Below, one piece after another: positions 1 to 6,910 of a stretch of 14,448 bases of DNA (the stretch's first letter is position 1; the number at the start of each line of letters is the position of its first letter). Where the stretch lies: the NCBI GenBank assembly GCA_945787585.1, contig CALZIG010000290.1:1-14448 (forward strand), read 5' to 3'. The notes beneath the pieces are model-generated. The model did no database searches, was not told where the DNA came from, and saw nothing but the letters and a program-made list of their open reading frames with translations. The stretch comes from an uncultured Gammaproteobacteria bacterium (GTDB lineage Bacteria > Pseudomonadota > Gammaproteobacteria > SZUA-140). The position numbers and the translations under genes are program-made.

Positions 1-1556
1 AGTTGCAGTAGTGAGTGGCCGGTCATTTCAGAGGGTTGTTCCAGCCCCATTAAATAGAGCATGGTGGGGGCGATGTCTGACAGGCTGCCGTCATCGCTGA
101 TGTTGGCATCACGGCCAATATAGAGTAGCGGTACCGGGTTTGAGGTGTGAGCGGTATGCGCCTGTCCGGTGGTATCATCACGTAGCTTTTCGGCATTGCC
201 GTGATCGGCAGTGATCAGTAGCTCTCCGCCTGCGGCAATGATCGCATCGCGCACACGGGCAAGACAGCTGTCGATGGTCTCGATCGCTTTTATGGTCGCG
301 GGAAGATTGCCGGTGTGACCGACCATGTCAGGGTTGGCATAGTTACAGATGATGGCGTCGAACTTGCCGCTGGCGATCGCCTCGACCAGTTTATCGGTGA
401 GTTCAATCGCACTCATTTCGGGTTGCAGATCATAGGTTTTGACTTTGGGTGATTCAATTAAAATACGCTCTTCACCCTCGAAGGCGCGCTCTTCACCGCC
501 GTTAAAGAAAAAGGTGACGTGGGCATATTTTTCAGTTTCAGAGATGCGCAGTTGTTGCAGCCCCTGGTTTGCGATGTACTCCCCAAATACGTTTTTCAGG
601 CGGGTCGGCGGGAATGCGATGCGTGTTTCAAGGTTCTTTTTGTATTCAGTGAGGCTGATATAAGCGCCAAGTTGAGGCCTGTCAACAATGGCAAAGCCGG
701 AGAACTCTTCCTCGGCAAACGCCTGAGAGATTTCCCGTGCCCGGTCTGCACGGAAGTTCATGAAAATTAAGGTGTCACCGGATGTGACACACGCTGCTTC
801 TTCTCCGTTGGGGGTAATCGTGGTGGACTGCACGAATTCGTCACTTTCACCGCGGGCGTAGGCCATCTCCAGTCCTTCGAGCGCGCTCGTGGCCTGAAAC
901 GCTGATTTGCCCTGTGTCATCATTTCATAGGCTGCTTGAATGCGGTCCCAGCGATGGTCTCGGTCTAGCGCAAAGAAGCGCCCAATGATGCTAGCAGTGC
1001 GCCCAGCGTGGTTGCTTTCGGCAAAGAGCTCGTCAATCTCTGCGAGCCACGGTGATGCGCTTTTTGGCGGGGTATCGCGGCCATCGAGAAAGGCGTGCAG
1101 ATAGACCTTTTTTGCACCTCGCTTGATGGCCAGCGTCAACGCGGCCTTGATTTGCGATTCGTGGCTATGCACACCGCCATCGGAGAGCAGCCCCATGATG
1201 TGCACTGCTTTATCGGTGGAGATGGCCTGGTCGATCGATTCGGTGAGTACTTTATTTTCGAAAAAACTGCCATCTTCAATCGCCTGATCAATGCGCGTGA
1301 GTTCCTGATGGACGACGCGACCAGCGCCAAGGTTGAGGTGGCCGACCTCGGAATTGCCCATCTGACCTTTGGGCAGGCCGACTTTATCGCCAGAGCCGTG
1401 AATCAGGCTATGAGGGTGTTTGGTCCACATCTGGTCCCAGTTAGGCTTATTTGCCTGCAGTATCGCGTTATTGTCCGCGATATCGCTGACGCCCCATCCA
1501 TCCATGATGATCAGTGTGACGGGTCGACATCTCGTTGTTTTGGTTGTGGCGTTCAT
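1..1556 (-). CDS. gpmI: 2,3-bisphosphoglycerate-independent phosphoglycerate mutase, 3' end cut by window
   Basis: This enzyme interconverts 3-phosphoglycerate and 2-phosphoglycerate in cytoplasmic glycolysis and gluconeogenesis, using two Mn ions and a phosphoserine intermediate. The frame is open on the minus strand from an ATG at 1556 to the window edge, about 518 residues. The N-terminus carries MDGWG (metal ligand Asp19), then MGNSEVGH with the nucleophile Ser69. Further on come GGVHSH and DGRDTPPKS of the phosphatase insert, NFRADRAREIS, and near the end NYANPDMVGHTG and TADHGNAEK with metal ligands. The last visible residues follow EMTGHSLLQ, where the family normally ends, so only a few codons are missing. 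The Shine-Dalgarno is poor. It is transcribed away from the ArsR gene across an AT-rich region. I read the frame through without finding a frameshift. The family assignment is secure. Confidence 0.97.
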   Translation of the reverse strand, partial: MNATTKTTRCRPVTLIIMDGWGVSDIADNNAILQANKPNWDQMWTKHPHSLIHGSGDKVGLPKGQMGNSEVGHLNLGAGRVVHQELTRIDQAIEDGSFFENKVLTESIDQAISTDKAVHIMGLLSDGGVHSHESQIKAALTLAIKRGAKKVYLHAFLDGRDTPPKSASPWLAEIDELFAESNHAGRTASIIGRFFALDRDHRWDRIQAAYEMMTQGKSAFQATSALEGLEMAYARGESDEFVQSTTITPNGEEAACVTSGDTLIFMNFRADRAREISQAFAEEEFSGFAIVDRPQLGAYISLTEYKKNLETRIAFPPTRLKNVFGEYIANQGLQQLRISETEKYAHVTFFFNGGEERAFEGEERILIESPKVKTYDLQPEMSAIELTDKLVEAIASGKFDAIICNYANPDMVGHTGNLPATIKAIETIDSCLARVRDAIIAAGGELLITADHGNAEKLRDDTTGQAHTAHTSNPVPLLYIGRDANISDDGSLSDIAPTMLYLMGLEQPSEMTGHSLLQ

Positions 1557-1584
1557 TGTTGAGAGAAGGTCCTTGTCGATTTAT

Positions 1585-1613
1585 TTTGTAAGAAAAACCC
1601 TACATAAAATCAA
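1585..1613 (-). promoter_or_regulatory. Possible sigma70 promoter of gpmI
   Basis: Read on the minus strand, TTGATT (1613-1608) and TACAAA (1590-1585) are 17 bases apart. Each matches the -35 and -10 consensus at four of six positions. It would give a leader of roughly 20 bases before the gpmI ATG at 1556. The region is AT-rich, so chance matches are likely, and this is only a candidate. Confidence 0.33.
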
Positions 1614-1699
1614 ATGGTTATTCTATATAATGATAGATGTCAGGTGGTTGTTTACGTGCCTATCATGTATTTCCTGTTTTTCGATGTTAATTGTCAGAA

Positions 1700-1718
1700 A
1701 ATAAATGTTTTATTTATT
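1700..1718. repeat. Perfect inverted repeat, possible operator
   Basis: AATAAAT (1700-1706) and ATTTATT (1712-1718) are perfect reverse complements around a five-base centre, GTTTT. ArsR-family dimers bind AT-rich dyads of about this size close to their own promoters, and this one lies about 135 bases ahead of the regulator start. The match is to size and composition only, and AT-rich DNA often contains such dyads by chance. Confidence 0.35.
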
Positions 1719-1852
1719 AAAACCAATAGCTTGACTGTTTAATTGTCGCTCTGGATTTAGCGCGTAGTGTTTAATGATTAAGTGGCAATAAAGCCATAAA
1801 TCTCCTGAGATGAAAAACGTACAAATTATAACTGGTTAAGAGGGGAACCGCT

Positions 1853-2170
1853 ATGGGGGAGGGGCCGGAGGTAGAACCGCTCAGTGAGCGCGAGTTTACG
1901 CAGGCGTCAATGGCGCTTAAAGCGTTATCTCATCCACTGCGGTTAAAAATTCTCTGTTGGCTGGGAGGGCAGGGGCAAGAGGCCTCAGCACTGGAAATTA
2001 TGGTGGCGATTGGTGCTTCACAAAGTAATGTCTCGCAACATCTCTCAATTTTACGCTCGAAGGGGATCATTGCGGCGCGAAAAGATGGCAATCGTGTGAT
2101 GTACCGGATTAGTGATCAGCGCATGCTGACGCTTTTTCATAAGATGCGAGAGCTATTCTGCGACGCATAG
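1853..2170 (+). CDS. ArsR/SmtB-family regulator, probable BigR/SqrR/YgaV-type persulfide sensor
   Basis: This is a 105-residue winged-helix repressor. Helix 2 contains LKALSHPLRLKILCWL, the recognition helix region is ASQSNVSQHLSILRSKGII (about 55-73), and the wing is ARKDGNRVMYRIS. The ATG at 1853 has a good Shine-Dalgarno (GAGGGGA, about eight bases upstream). The ELCVCDL-type metal site of classical ArsR proteins is absent: the equivalent segment reads SALEIM. The only two cysteines are Cys35 in helix 2 and Cys103 two residues from the C-terminus. From memory, BigR, SqrR and YgaV have this same pair, which forms a disulfide or polysulfide bridge and releases DNA in response to sulfane sulfur. 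The next gene encodes a rhodanese, which fits that role. Family membership is seen in the sequence; the persulfide-sensing role is inferred from cysteine placement. Confidence 0.92.
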   Translation: MGEGPEVEPLSEREFTQASMALKALSHPLRLKILCWLGGQGQEASALEIMVAIGASQSNVSQHLSILRSKGIIAARKDGNRVMYRISDQRMLTLFHKMRELFCDA

Positions 2171-2260
2171 CTTATTCACTCTGTTTTTGCGATTTGATTA
2201 AAATAGTCTGGGCATCTGTTGTACTCAGCCAATATCGCTCATTAAGTTTACATTTCCCCG

Positions 2261-2289
2261 CTGAAATTCTGATGCAAATAGGCTAGACT
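2261..2289 (+). promoter_or_regulatory. Possible sigma70 promoter of the rhodanese-secB-gpsA run
   Basis: CTGAAA (2261-2266) and TAGACT (2284-2289) are separated by 17 bases. The -35 matches four of six consensus positions, and so does the -10. Transcription would start near 2296, about 75 bases before the preferred rhodanese start. The arsR-type gene ends at 2170 with no clear terminator, so read-through from it is also possible. Confidence 0.42.
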
Positions 2290-2370
2290 GCGTGCCATTA
2301 CTTTTTCCTGAATTTTCGATGTTATTTGAAAGTCGACCAGCAGATGCTGGCGCAACTCAGTGGTGGTGGC

Positions 2371-2796
2371 ATGCAACAATTTTTTGAATTTACTGTAAAC
2401 AACTGGTTTCTGTTTTTAGCGCTCGTTATCGTATTGACTCTTCTGGGGATGAATATGATTCGGCCTAAGCTGCTGGGTTTCAAGGAAGTGAAGCCAGCTG
2501 AGGTTGTGCAGCTGATTAATAAGGAAGATGCTGTGATACTGGATGTGCGCGATAATAGTGATTTTGAGAAGGGGCATATTCTCAATGCGCATCACATTCC
2601 ATTTGGTCTGGTTGAAGAACGGCTGCATGAACTGGAAAAATACAAGACAAGCCCTTTGGTTGTTTATTGTGAAGCGGGGCAGCAGTCTGCCCGAGCCGGC
2701 GCTATTTTGCAGAAGCAGGGATTTACTTCAGTGTATAAACTTTCGGGTGGACTGTCGGCGTGGAAGAGCGCTAATTTTCCACTCAGCATTGAGTGA
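2371..2796 (+). CDS. yibN: Membrane-anchored single-domain rhodanese (YibN-like)
   Basis: The product is a sulfurtransferase-type protein with one N-terminal membrane helix (about residues 11-30) followed by RPKLLG and a cytoplasmic rhodanese domain. The domain shows VILDVRDNSDFEKGHI, then the active loop VVYCEAGQQSA, with the catalytic Cys100 that carries the persulfide, and ends with LSGGLSAWKSANFPL. The frame opens with a TTG at 2326, and ATGs occur at 2344 and 2371. I prefer 2371 because it gives 141 residues beginning MQQFFEF, lining up with E. coli YibN (about 143 residues, beginning MQEIMQF by memory). As I recall it, E. coli YibN lacks a cysteine at this loop position, so this copy looks more like an active sulfurtransferase. 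It is followed by secB after 68 bases; the grxC gene usually found between them is missing. The rhodanese fold is certain, the substrate unknown. Confidence 0.9.
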   Translation: MQQFFEFTVNNWFLFLALVIVLTLLGMNMIRPKLLGFKEVKPAEVVQLINKEDAVILDVRDNSDFEKGHILNAHHIPFGLVEERLHELEKYKTSPLVVYCEAGQQSARAGAILQKQGFTSVYKLSGGLSAWKSANFPLSIE

Positions 2797-2838
2797 TAAT
2801 GGATAACAGGTCTACAGTCAATCTATCAAGCTTAAAAT

Positions 2839-2844
2839 TATAAT
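2839..2844 (+). promoter_or_regulatory. Consensus -10 hexamer ahead of secB
   Basis: A perfect TATAAT lies 20 bases before the secB ATG, but I find no convincing -35 at the right distance. If used, it would give secB a very short leader that still holds the GGTGG ribosome binding site. It may equally be chance in an AT-rich gap. Confidence 0.22.
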
Positions 2845-2864
2845 TTCTAAATTGGTGGTGAACA

Positions 2865-3359
2865 ATGTCGGAAGCAGAAGCAAAAAAAGAACCCACTGCT
2901 AGCAGTGAAAAGCAGTTTGTCATACAGAAAGTCTATGTGCGTGATATCTCATTTGAGACGCCAAATTCACCGCATATTTTTCAGGAGAAGTGGGAGCCTG
3001 AAACCAACATGCAGTTAGGCAATAAGGCTGTGGTGCTGGCGGAGGGTGTTCACGAAGTTATTCTGTCTGTCACGGTAACGGCTAAAATTGGTGATAAGAC
3101 TGCTTATTTGGCAGAGGTGCAGCAGTCAGGGATTTTCAACATTAGTGGTTACGGGCAGGATGAACTGGCCGCGATGGTTGGCAGTTATTGCCCCAATATC
3201 CTGTTCCCATTTGCACGCGAAACAATCGCTGATCTGGTGACGCGCGGCGGTTTCCCGCAGTTGCTGCTATCACCGGTTAATTTTGATGCGTTGTATCATG
3301 AGTATGCACAGCAGCAGAAACGCCAGCAAGAAGGTGGCGAGAGCGAAGTGCAGCATTAA
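2865..3359 (+). CDS. secB: Protein-export chaperone SecB
   Basis: SecB is a homotetrameric cytoplasmic chaperone that keeps preproteins unfolded and hands them to SecA for Sec-dependent export. The 164-residue product is close to the usual 150-165. After a short acidic and polar N-terminus it has the family core: FVIQKVYVRDISFETPNSP, the WEPE segment, VTVTAK, AYLAEVQQSGIF, and then CPNILFPFARETIADLVTRG with FPQLLLSPVNFDALY. The C-terminus is glutamine- and glutamate-rich. The ATG has a GGTGG ribosome binding site. It lies between the rhodanese and gpsA, as in the E. coli yibN-grxC-secB-gpsA cluster, and is probably co-transcribed with both. The assignment is secure. Confidence 0.98.
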   Translation: MSEAEAKKEPTASSEKQFVIQKVYVRDISFETPNSPHIFQEKWEPETNMQLGNKAVVLAEGVHEVILSVTVTAKIGDKTAYLAEVQQSGIFNISGYGQDELAAMVGSYCPNILFPFARETIADLVTRGGFPQLLLSPVNFDALYHEYAQQQKRQQEGGESEVQH

Positions 3360-3394
3360 ATTATCGTGACCGATAGTAGCGAGTTCTGAAACGA

Positions 3395-4414
3395 GTGCAG
3401 ACGCAAGATAGTAGTGAATTGCCACGACCTCTGGCGATATTGGGAGCGGGTTCCTGGGGGAGCGCGCTCGCCACATTAATTGCACGCAATGGATGTGATG
3501 TGATTTTGTGGAGCAATGATGCGGCACAGGTTGAGGGGATGCGTGAACAGCGCCGCAATATTGATTTTCTTCCTGAGATCGAATTTCCAGAACAGTTGAC
3601 CGTTGATGCCGACCTGCAGCAGGTATTGGCGAGGTGTGATGACATTTTAATTGCGGTCCCCAGTGAAGCATTCAGAGCAGTACTTGAAAGCTGTCACCCG
3701 CTGTGTACTTCACAGGTTCGTATTGCGTGGGCGACCAAGGGGTTTGACCCTGGCAGTGGCAAGTTGCTGCATCAGGTCGCAAGAGAAGTTTTCGGCACAG
3801 CGACACCGTTAGCCGTAATCTCCGGCCCTAGTTTTGCCCATGAAGTTGCAGCCGGATTACCCACCGCAGTAACAGTTGCGTCGAATGACGCGTCGTTTTC
3901 TCAAGATCTTGTATCCGCGTTGCACAATGATGTTTTCCGCGCCTATAGCGCTCAAGACATGGTGGGGGTTGAGGTGGGTGGTGCCATCAAAAATGTGCTG
4001 GCGATTGCGGCGGGTATTTCGGATGGACTGGGTTTTGGCGCTAACGCACGCGCGGCATTGATTACGCGAGGCCTGGCCGAAATTACGCGCCTGGGTATCA
4101 CGCTGGGTGGTGAAGCCGAGACCTTTACTGGGCTGGCTGGATTGGGTGACCTGGTACTGACCTGTACTGACAACCAGTCGCGTAATCGTCGTATGGGGCT
4201 GGCATTGGCGCAAGGTGAGACACTGGCTGCCGCACTACAGTCGATTGGGCAGGCTGTTGAAGGGGTACAGACGGCACGCGAGGTGAGGCAGTTGGCACGG
4301 CGGTGCAATGTAGACATGCCGATTGCCGAGCAAGTCTATAATGTACTGTATGAAAATCTTGCGCCACATGATGCGGTGGTTGCACTGTTTGATCGCGCGC
4401 AAAAATCAGAATAG
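3395..4414 (+). CDS. gpsA: NAD(P)H-dependent glycerol-3-phosphate dehydrogenase
   Basis: GpsA reduces dihydroxyacetone phosphate to sn-glycerol 3-phosphate, the backbone for phospholipid synthesis, in the cytoplasm. The 339-residue protein has the N-terminal dinucleotide-binding motif ILGAGSWGSALA, then the ISGPSFAHEVAAGLPTAV segment. The catalytic lysine region is VGGAIKNVLAIAAGISDGLG, followed by NARAALITRGLAEITRLG and the TFTGLAGLGDLVLTCT segment. Only a GTG at 3395 (or a TTG at 3419) can start it: an in-frame stop lies just upstream at 3377-3379 and there is no ATG before the nucleotide-binding motif. The Shine-Dalgarno is weak, which fits translation coupled to secB, 35 bases upstream. 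The assignment is secure, the start slightly less so. Confidence 0.97.
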   Translation: MQTQDSSELPRPLAILGAGSWGSALATLIARNGCDVILWSNDAAQVEGMREQRRNIDFLPEIEFPEQLTVDADLQQVLARCDDILIAVPSEAFRAVLESCHPLCTSQVRIAWATKGFDPGSGKLLHQVAREVFGTATPLAVISGPSFAHEVAAGLPTAVTVASNDASFSQDLVSALHNDVFRAYSAQDMVGVEVGGAIKNVLAIAAGISDGLGFGANARAALITRGLAEITRLGITLGGEAETFTGLAGLGDLVLTCTDNQSRNRRMGLALAQGETLAAALQSIGQAVEGVQTAREVRQLARRCNVDMPIAEQVYNVLYENLAPHDAVVALFDRAQKSE

Positions 4415-4600
4415 CGTTGTTGTTGGTGGTGGTTGGTTTTTTGATTCTCTCTTCAGTGTAATTTCACACGGCTATATTACGTGGGTATTTCTGGTCAGCC
4501 TGACTCATGAGCTAGCGTCATTTTTTTGATGCTTATTTTCTTTTGAACGTTAACTAGCTGATAATAAATATATTATTGGTTTTAATGGTGATATTTTAGA

Positions 4601-4631
4601 TTGACATATGCATGCGCTTTGTGTTTAGAAT
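4601..4631 (+). promoter_or_regulatory. Probable sigma70 promoter of the secreted protein gene
   Basis: A perfect -35 hexamer TTGACA (4601-4606) is followed by TAGAAT (4626-4631), five of six to the -10 consensus. The 19-base spacing is longer than ideal. Transcription would begin near 4638, about 55 bases ahead of the gene. The perfect -35 makes this the strongest promoter candidate in the window. Confidence 0.5.
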
Positions 4632-4660
4632 CATCCCATAAAAATAATAATAAAGATCGA

Positions 4661-4687
4661 TGAGGGTTCGTTTGATTTGAGGGTTCG
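4661..4687 (+). repeat. Direct repeat TGAGGGTTCG x2 in the leader of the secreted protein gene
   Basis: TGAGGGTTCG occurs at 4661-4670 and again at 4678-4687, in phase at 17 bases. Both lie downstream of the predicted transcription start and just before the start codon. The second copy supplies GAGGG as a possible ribosome binding site about ten bases before the ATG at 4693. It could be a small duplication, a binding site in the mRNA leader, or chance. Confidence 0.4.
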
Positions 4688-4692
4688 AGGGT

Positions 4693-5532
4693 ATGGGGGC
4701 GGGTGAAATGTCTATTAGCGTACGCAGCTACATGTTGCGATTATTGGTTGGTGTATGGGGTGTGTTGCTGGCCTGCAATGTCCAGGCTGCATTTGAATTT
4801 GGCGCTGCCAACGAGGCAACTATTTTCAGTGCCTTTACCATTGACTGTAATCGCGGTGGGCCCGATTCCCGATGTGCATTAGGTGGAAACTCGGATTCAT
4901 ATATAAACACAACGCCTTTTCTTCAGGAGTTGGTCTTTATTGATGGTAATACTTATTACCATTCAGTGGTGGGTGATCCGAACAGTGATTTTCTCCAGGA
5001 AGTTTATATCAGGACGGCTGGCTGTTGTTATCCTAACAATAATCCGCTTTCAGCAAGTAATTTTAATGGCGATGGTAATCCAACGCGCGTGGCGATGCGC
5101 ACGATGGTACAGGATGCAGAGCTAACACAGTGGTTTACCAAAGACCTTCTTGAGTTTAAGCCGTTAATTACGCAATCGATTGAAACGAGTGAATTGCTGC
5201 TCAATTTCGAGGCAGATATGAGTGCAATCAATTACAGTACCTTGGCGACGCCGGGTGATGTCGCGATAAATTTGCAGCTGTTACAGGATGCATTTACAGA
5301 TGCTGGTAATTATGACAGCACGATTATCCCTGATTTCTTCAGTGACAACGCAAATGTCGTGCGGGACGTCACCGCTGGGCGCTACACCTACACCCCAGGT
5401 ACGGGTAATGGCGGGAGTGCTGGTACTTACATTTATTCGGATGGCGGCGGCTATGTGCAGTACCGGGCGAATGAACACCTTTTTCGTGACCCGGCGTTAA
5501 ACCCAAATCCAAACAGTCAGGTGGCACCCTAG
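4693..5532 (+). CDS. Secreted protein of unknown function
   Basis: I do not recognise this family. The 279-residue product begins with a typical Sec signal peptide: a basic n-region with two arginines, a hydrophobic stretch LLVGVWGVLLACN, and a likely signal peptidase I site after NVQA (near residue 33), leaving AFEFGAAN as the mature start. The mature part is acidic and rich in Asn, Asp, Gly and Tyr. It has four cysteines in two local groups (DCNRGGPDSRC and GCCYP) that could form disulfides in the periplasm, and a glycine/tyrosine-rich C-terminal stretch around YTPGTGNGGSAGTYIYSDGG. There is no sortase, PEP-CTERM or lipobox signal. ATGs at 4693 and 4708 are both plausible starts; the second has a G-rich stretch directly ahead of it. 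The gene stands alone, with its own promoter candidate and a strong terminator, so the context gives no function. Confidence 0.85.
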   Translation: MGAGEMSISVRSYMLRLLVGVWGVLLACNVQAAFEFGAANEATIFSAFTIDCNRGGPDSRCALGGNSDSYINTTPFLQELVFIDGNTYYHSVVGDPNSDFLQEVYIRTAGCCYPNNNPLSASNFNGDGNPTRVAMRTMVQDAELTQWFTKDLLEFKPLITQSIETSELLLNFEADMSAINYSTLATPGDVAINLQLLQDAFTDAGNYDSTIIPDFFSDNANVVRDVTAGRYTYTPGTGNGGSAGTYIYSDGGGYVQYRANEHLFRDPALNPNPNSQVAP

Positions 5533-5566
5533 TTTTGTAGCTGTGGCGTGGCTCGTTTTTGTTGCA

Positions 5567-5592
5567 AAAATGCCCGGTATTCCGGGCATTTT
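5567..5592 (+). terminator. Intrinsic (rho-independent) terminator
   Basis: AAAATGCCCGG (5567-5577) and CCGGGCATTTT (5582-5592) form a perfect 11-bp stem with a TATT loop. The GC core is followed by a T-rich end, and the A-tract upstream makes it potentially active on both strands. It ends the secreted protein gene, 34 bases after its stop. The next gene starts only 18 bases downstream. Confidence 0.9.
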
Positions 5593-5601
5593 ATTTTGTG
5601 A

Positions 5602-6282
<681 letters not shown>

Positions 6283-6306
6283 ATGATGCTGCGTAAGTGG
6301 TTGTGG

Positions 6307-6348
6307 GCCCTCGCGACTACGGTGGGTAAATCATCGCAGTAGGAGGGC
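6307..6348. repeat. Long imperfect hairpin in the convergent murU/ydcH gap
   Basis: GCCCTC (6307-6312) plus CTAC (6317-6320) can pair with GTAG (6339-6342) plus GAGGGC (6343-6348), leaving a four-base bulge (GCGA) on one side and an 18-base loop. It has no T-run on either strand, so it is not a classical terminator. It may stabilise the murU transcript 3' end. Confidence 0.35.
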
Positions 6349-6369
6349 AGTTGCGTGGGTTTGCGCGTT

Positions 6370-6388
6370 AAAGGACCGCCTGGTCTTT
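6370..6388. terminator. Weak hairpin between convergent genes
   Basis: AAAGGACC (6370-6377) pairs with GGTCTTT (6382-6388) around a GCCT loop with one bulged G. It lies between the stops of murU (6282) and the ydcH-type gene (6403). The following bases are not T-rich on either strand, so termination by it alone would be inefficient. Confidence 0.3.
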
Positions 6389-6402
6389 GCTGCTGACTGT
6401 GC

Positions 6403-6648
6403 TCATGTCTGGTGTTGTTTGAGTGCACTGTAAAGCTTATCCTTGAGATTAAGGCGCTTCACTTTAAGGTCTAGCATGCGATCATCCGTGGTGGGTTGCA
6501 TCTGCTTTTCCAGCACATGGATGGTCTTATCTGTATTTTCATACTCTTTAAGCAGGTCGGCGAAATCTCCGTCTTGACCTTTGAGTTGGTGAATGGTGGA
6601 TTGTAACTTAGGGAATTCCTGGGTGAGCTGATGCCGTTCTCCATGCAT
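6403..6648 (-). CDS. DUF465 (YdcH-family) small protein
   Basis: This small, charged, helical protein of 81 residues belongs to the YdcH/DUF465 family, whose function is not established. The visible pattern is the family's two-helix layout: FPKLQSTIHQLKGQDGDFADLLKEYENTDKTIHVLEKQ, with the core split by DDRMLDLKVKRLNLKDKLYSAL at the C-terminus, closely resembling the KLHLKDELY end of E. coli YdcH. The frame extends up to 6687, but the ATG at 6648 has a very strong GGAGGA ribosome binding site seven bases upstream, and its product begins MHGERHQL, which decides the start. It lies downstream of the DUF3579 gene on the same strand, 262 bases apart, so probably with a separate promoter. Confidence 0.88.
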   Translation of the reverse strand: MHGERHQLTQEFPKLQSTIHQLKGQDGDFADLLKEYENTDKTIHVLEKQMQPTTDDRMLDLKVKRLNLKDKLYSALKQHQT

Positions 6649-6910
6649 ATATATTCCTCCATATGTTGAGTTCAACGCGTCTTCCATGCCGATTATTTCA
6701 GGCGTAAAATTGTCTGTCGCTAAACCACCTTGTCACGACATAATGGTGTGCGTCAACACTGCGGTGTGGATAGTTTTGGCCGAGCATCTGTAATGCTAAA
6801 GGATGTTGATGGATTTCAAACGGTTGAAAATAGTGGTCTATAATTTGCTCTCACGGGTATATTTTGGACGCCGCAGGGCTTTCAGCTGAGATGAAAGAGC
6901 ACTTAAAGAA
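6649..6910. other. Intergenic region ahead of the ydcH-type gene
   Basis: No gene is supportable in these 262 bases. Nearest the ydcH-type start is its strong ribosome binding site (6656-6660). A plus-strand TATAAT at 6839-6844 follows an inverted repeat, TTTCAA-ACGG-TTGAAA (6814-6829), although no plus-strand gene lies ahead of it. I could not find a convincing minus-strand promoter for the ydcH-type gene. Confidence 0.5.
6815..6844 (+). promoter_or_regulatory. Orphan plus-strand promoter candidate with an inverted repeat
   Basis: TTCAAA (6815-6820) and a perfect TATAAT (6839-6844) are 18 bases apart, facing right. TTTCAA (6814-6819) and TTGAAA (6824-6829) form an inverted repeat over the -35. 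A transcript from here would run antisense into the DUF3579 gene. This is weak evidence, as no terminator or RNA fold is obvious. Confidence 0.25.

Larger units (their letters stand above)
1557..1852. other. AT-rich divergent intergenic region between gpmI and the arsR-type gene
   Basis: These 296 bases are clearly more AT-rich than the flanking genes and must hold the promoters of both divergent genes. Visible elements are the gpmI promoter candidate (1585-1613), a perfect inverted repeat (1700-1718), a TTGACT hexamer on the plus strand at 1731-1736 without a convincing -10 partner, and a short palindrome TTAATGATTAA at 1771-1781. I see no RNA gene. The plus-strand reading frame that starts within gpmI and extends to 1704 has no ribosome binding site and is not called. 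Confidence 0.6.
4415..4692. other. AT-rich intergenic region between gpsA and the secreted protein gene
   Basis: These 278 bases contain no supportable gene. A small frame starting inside the 3' end of gpsA and running to 4529 has no ribosome binding site and looks like a shadow. The region holds the promoter candidate at 4601-4631 and the direct repeat at 4661-4687. I find no clear GC-rich terminator hairpin for gpsA, although the region has several T-runs. Confidence 0.55.

Noticed and set aside
1095..1562. Plus-strand frame of 155 codons
   Set aside because: It is entirely antisense to gpmI, whose family motifs are continuous on the other strand.
1420..1704. Plus-strand hydrophobic frame of 94 codons overlapping the start of gpmI and the intergenic region
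   Set aside because: It runs antisense to the conserved gpmI N-terminus, has no ribosome binding site, and its hydrophobicity follows from AT-rich DNA.
1853..2170. Classical arsenic-resistance regulator
   Set aside because: The metal-binding CxC motif is absent and no arsenic-resistance genes are nearby.
2326..2370. Extended TTG start for the rhodanese
   Set aside because: The ATG at 2371 gives a length and N-terminus matching YibN, while the extension has no clear ribosome binding site. It cannot be excluded.
3270..3671. Minus-strand frame of 133 codons across secB and gpsA
   Set aside because: It is antisense to two secure genes and has no independent support.
4323..4529. Small plus-strand frame crossing the gpsA stop
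   Set aside because: It starts inside gpsA in another frame and has no ribosome binding site or recognisable product.
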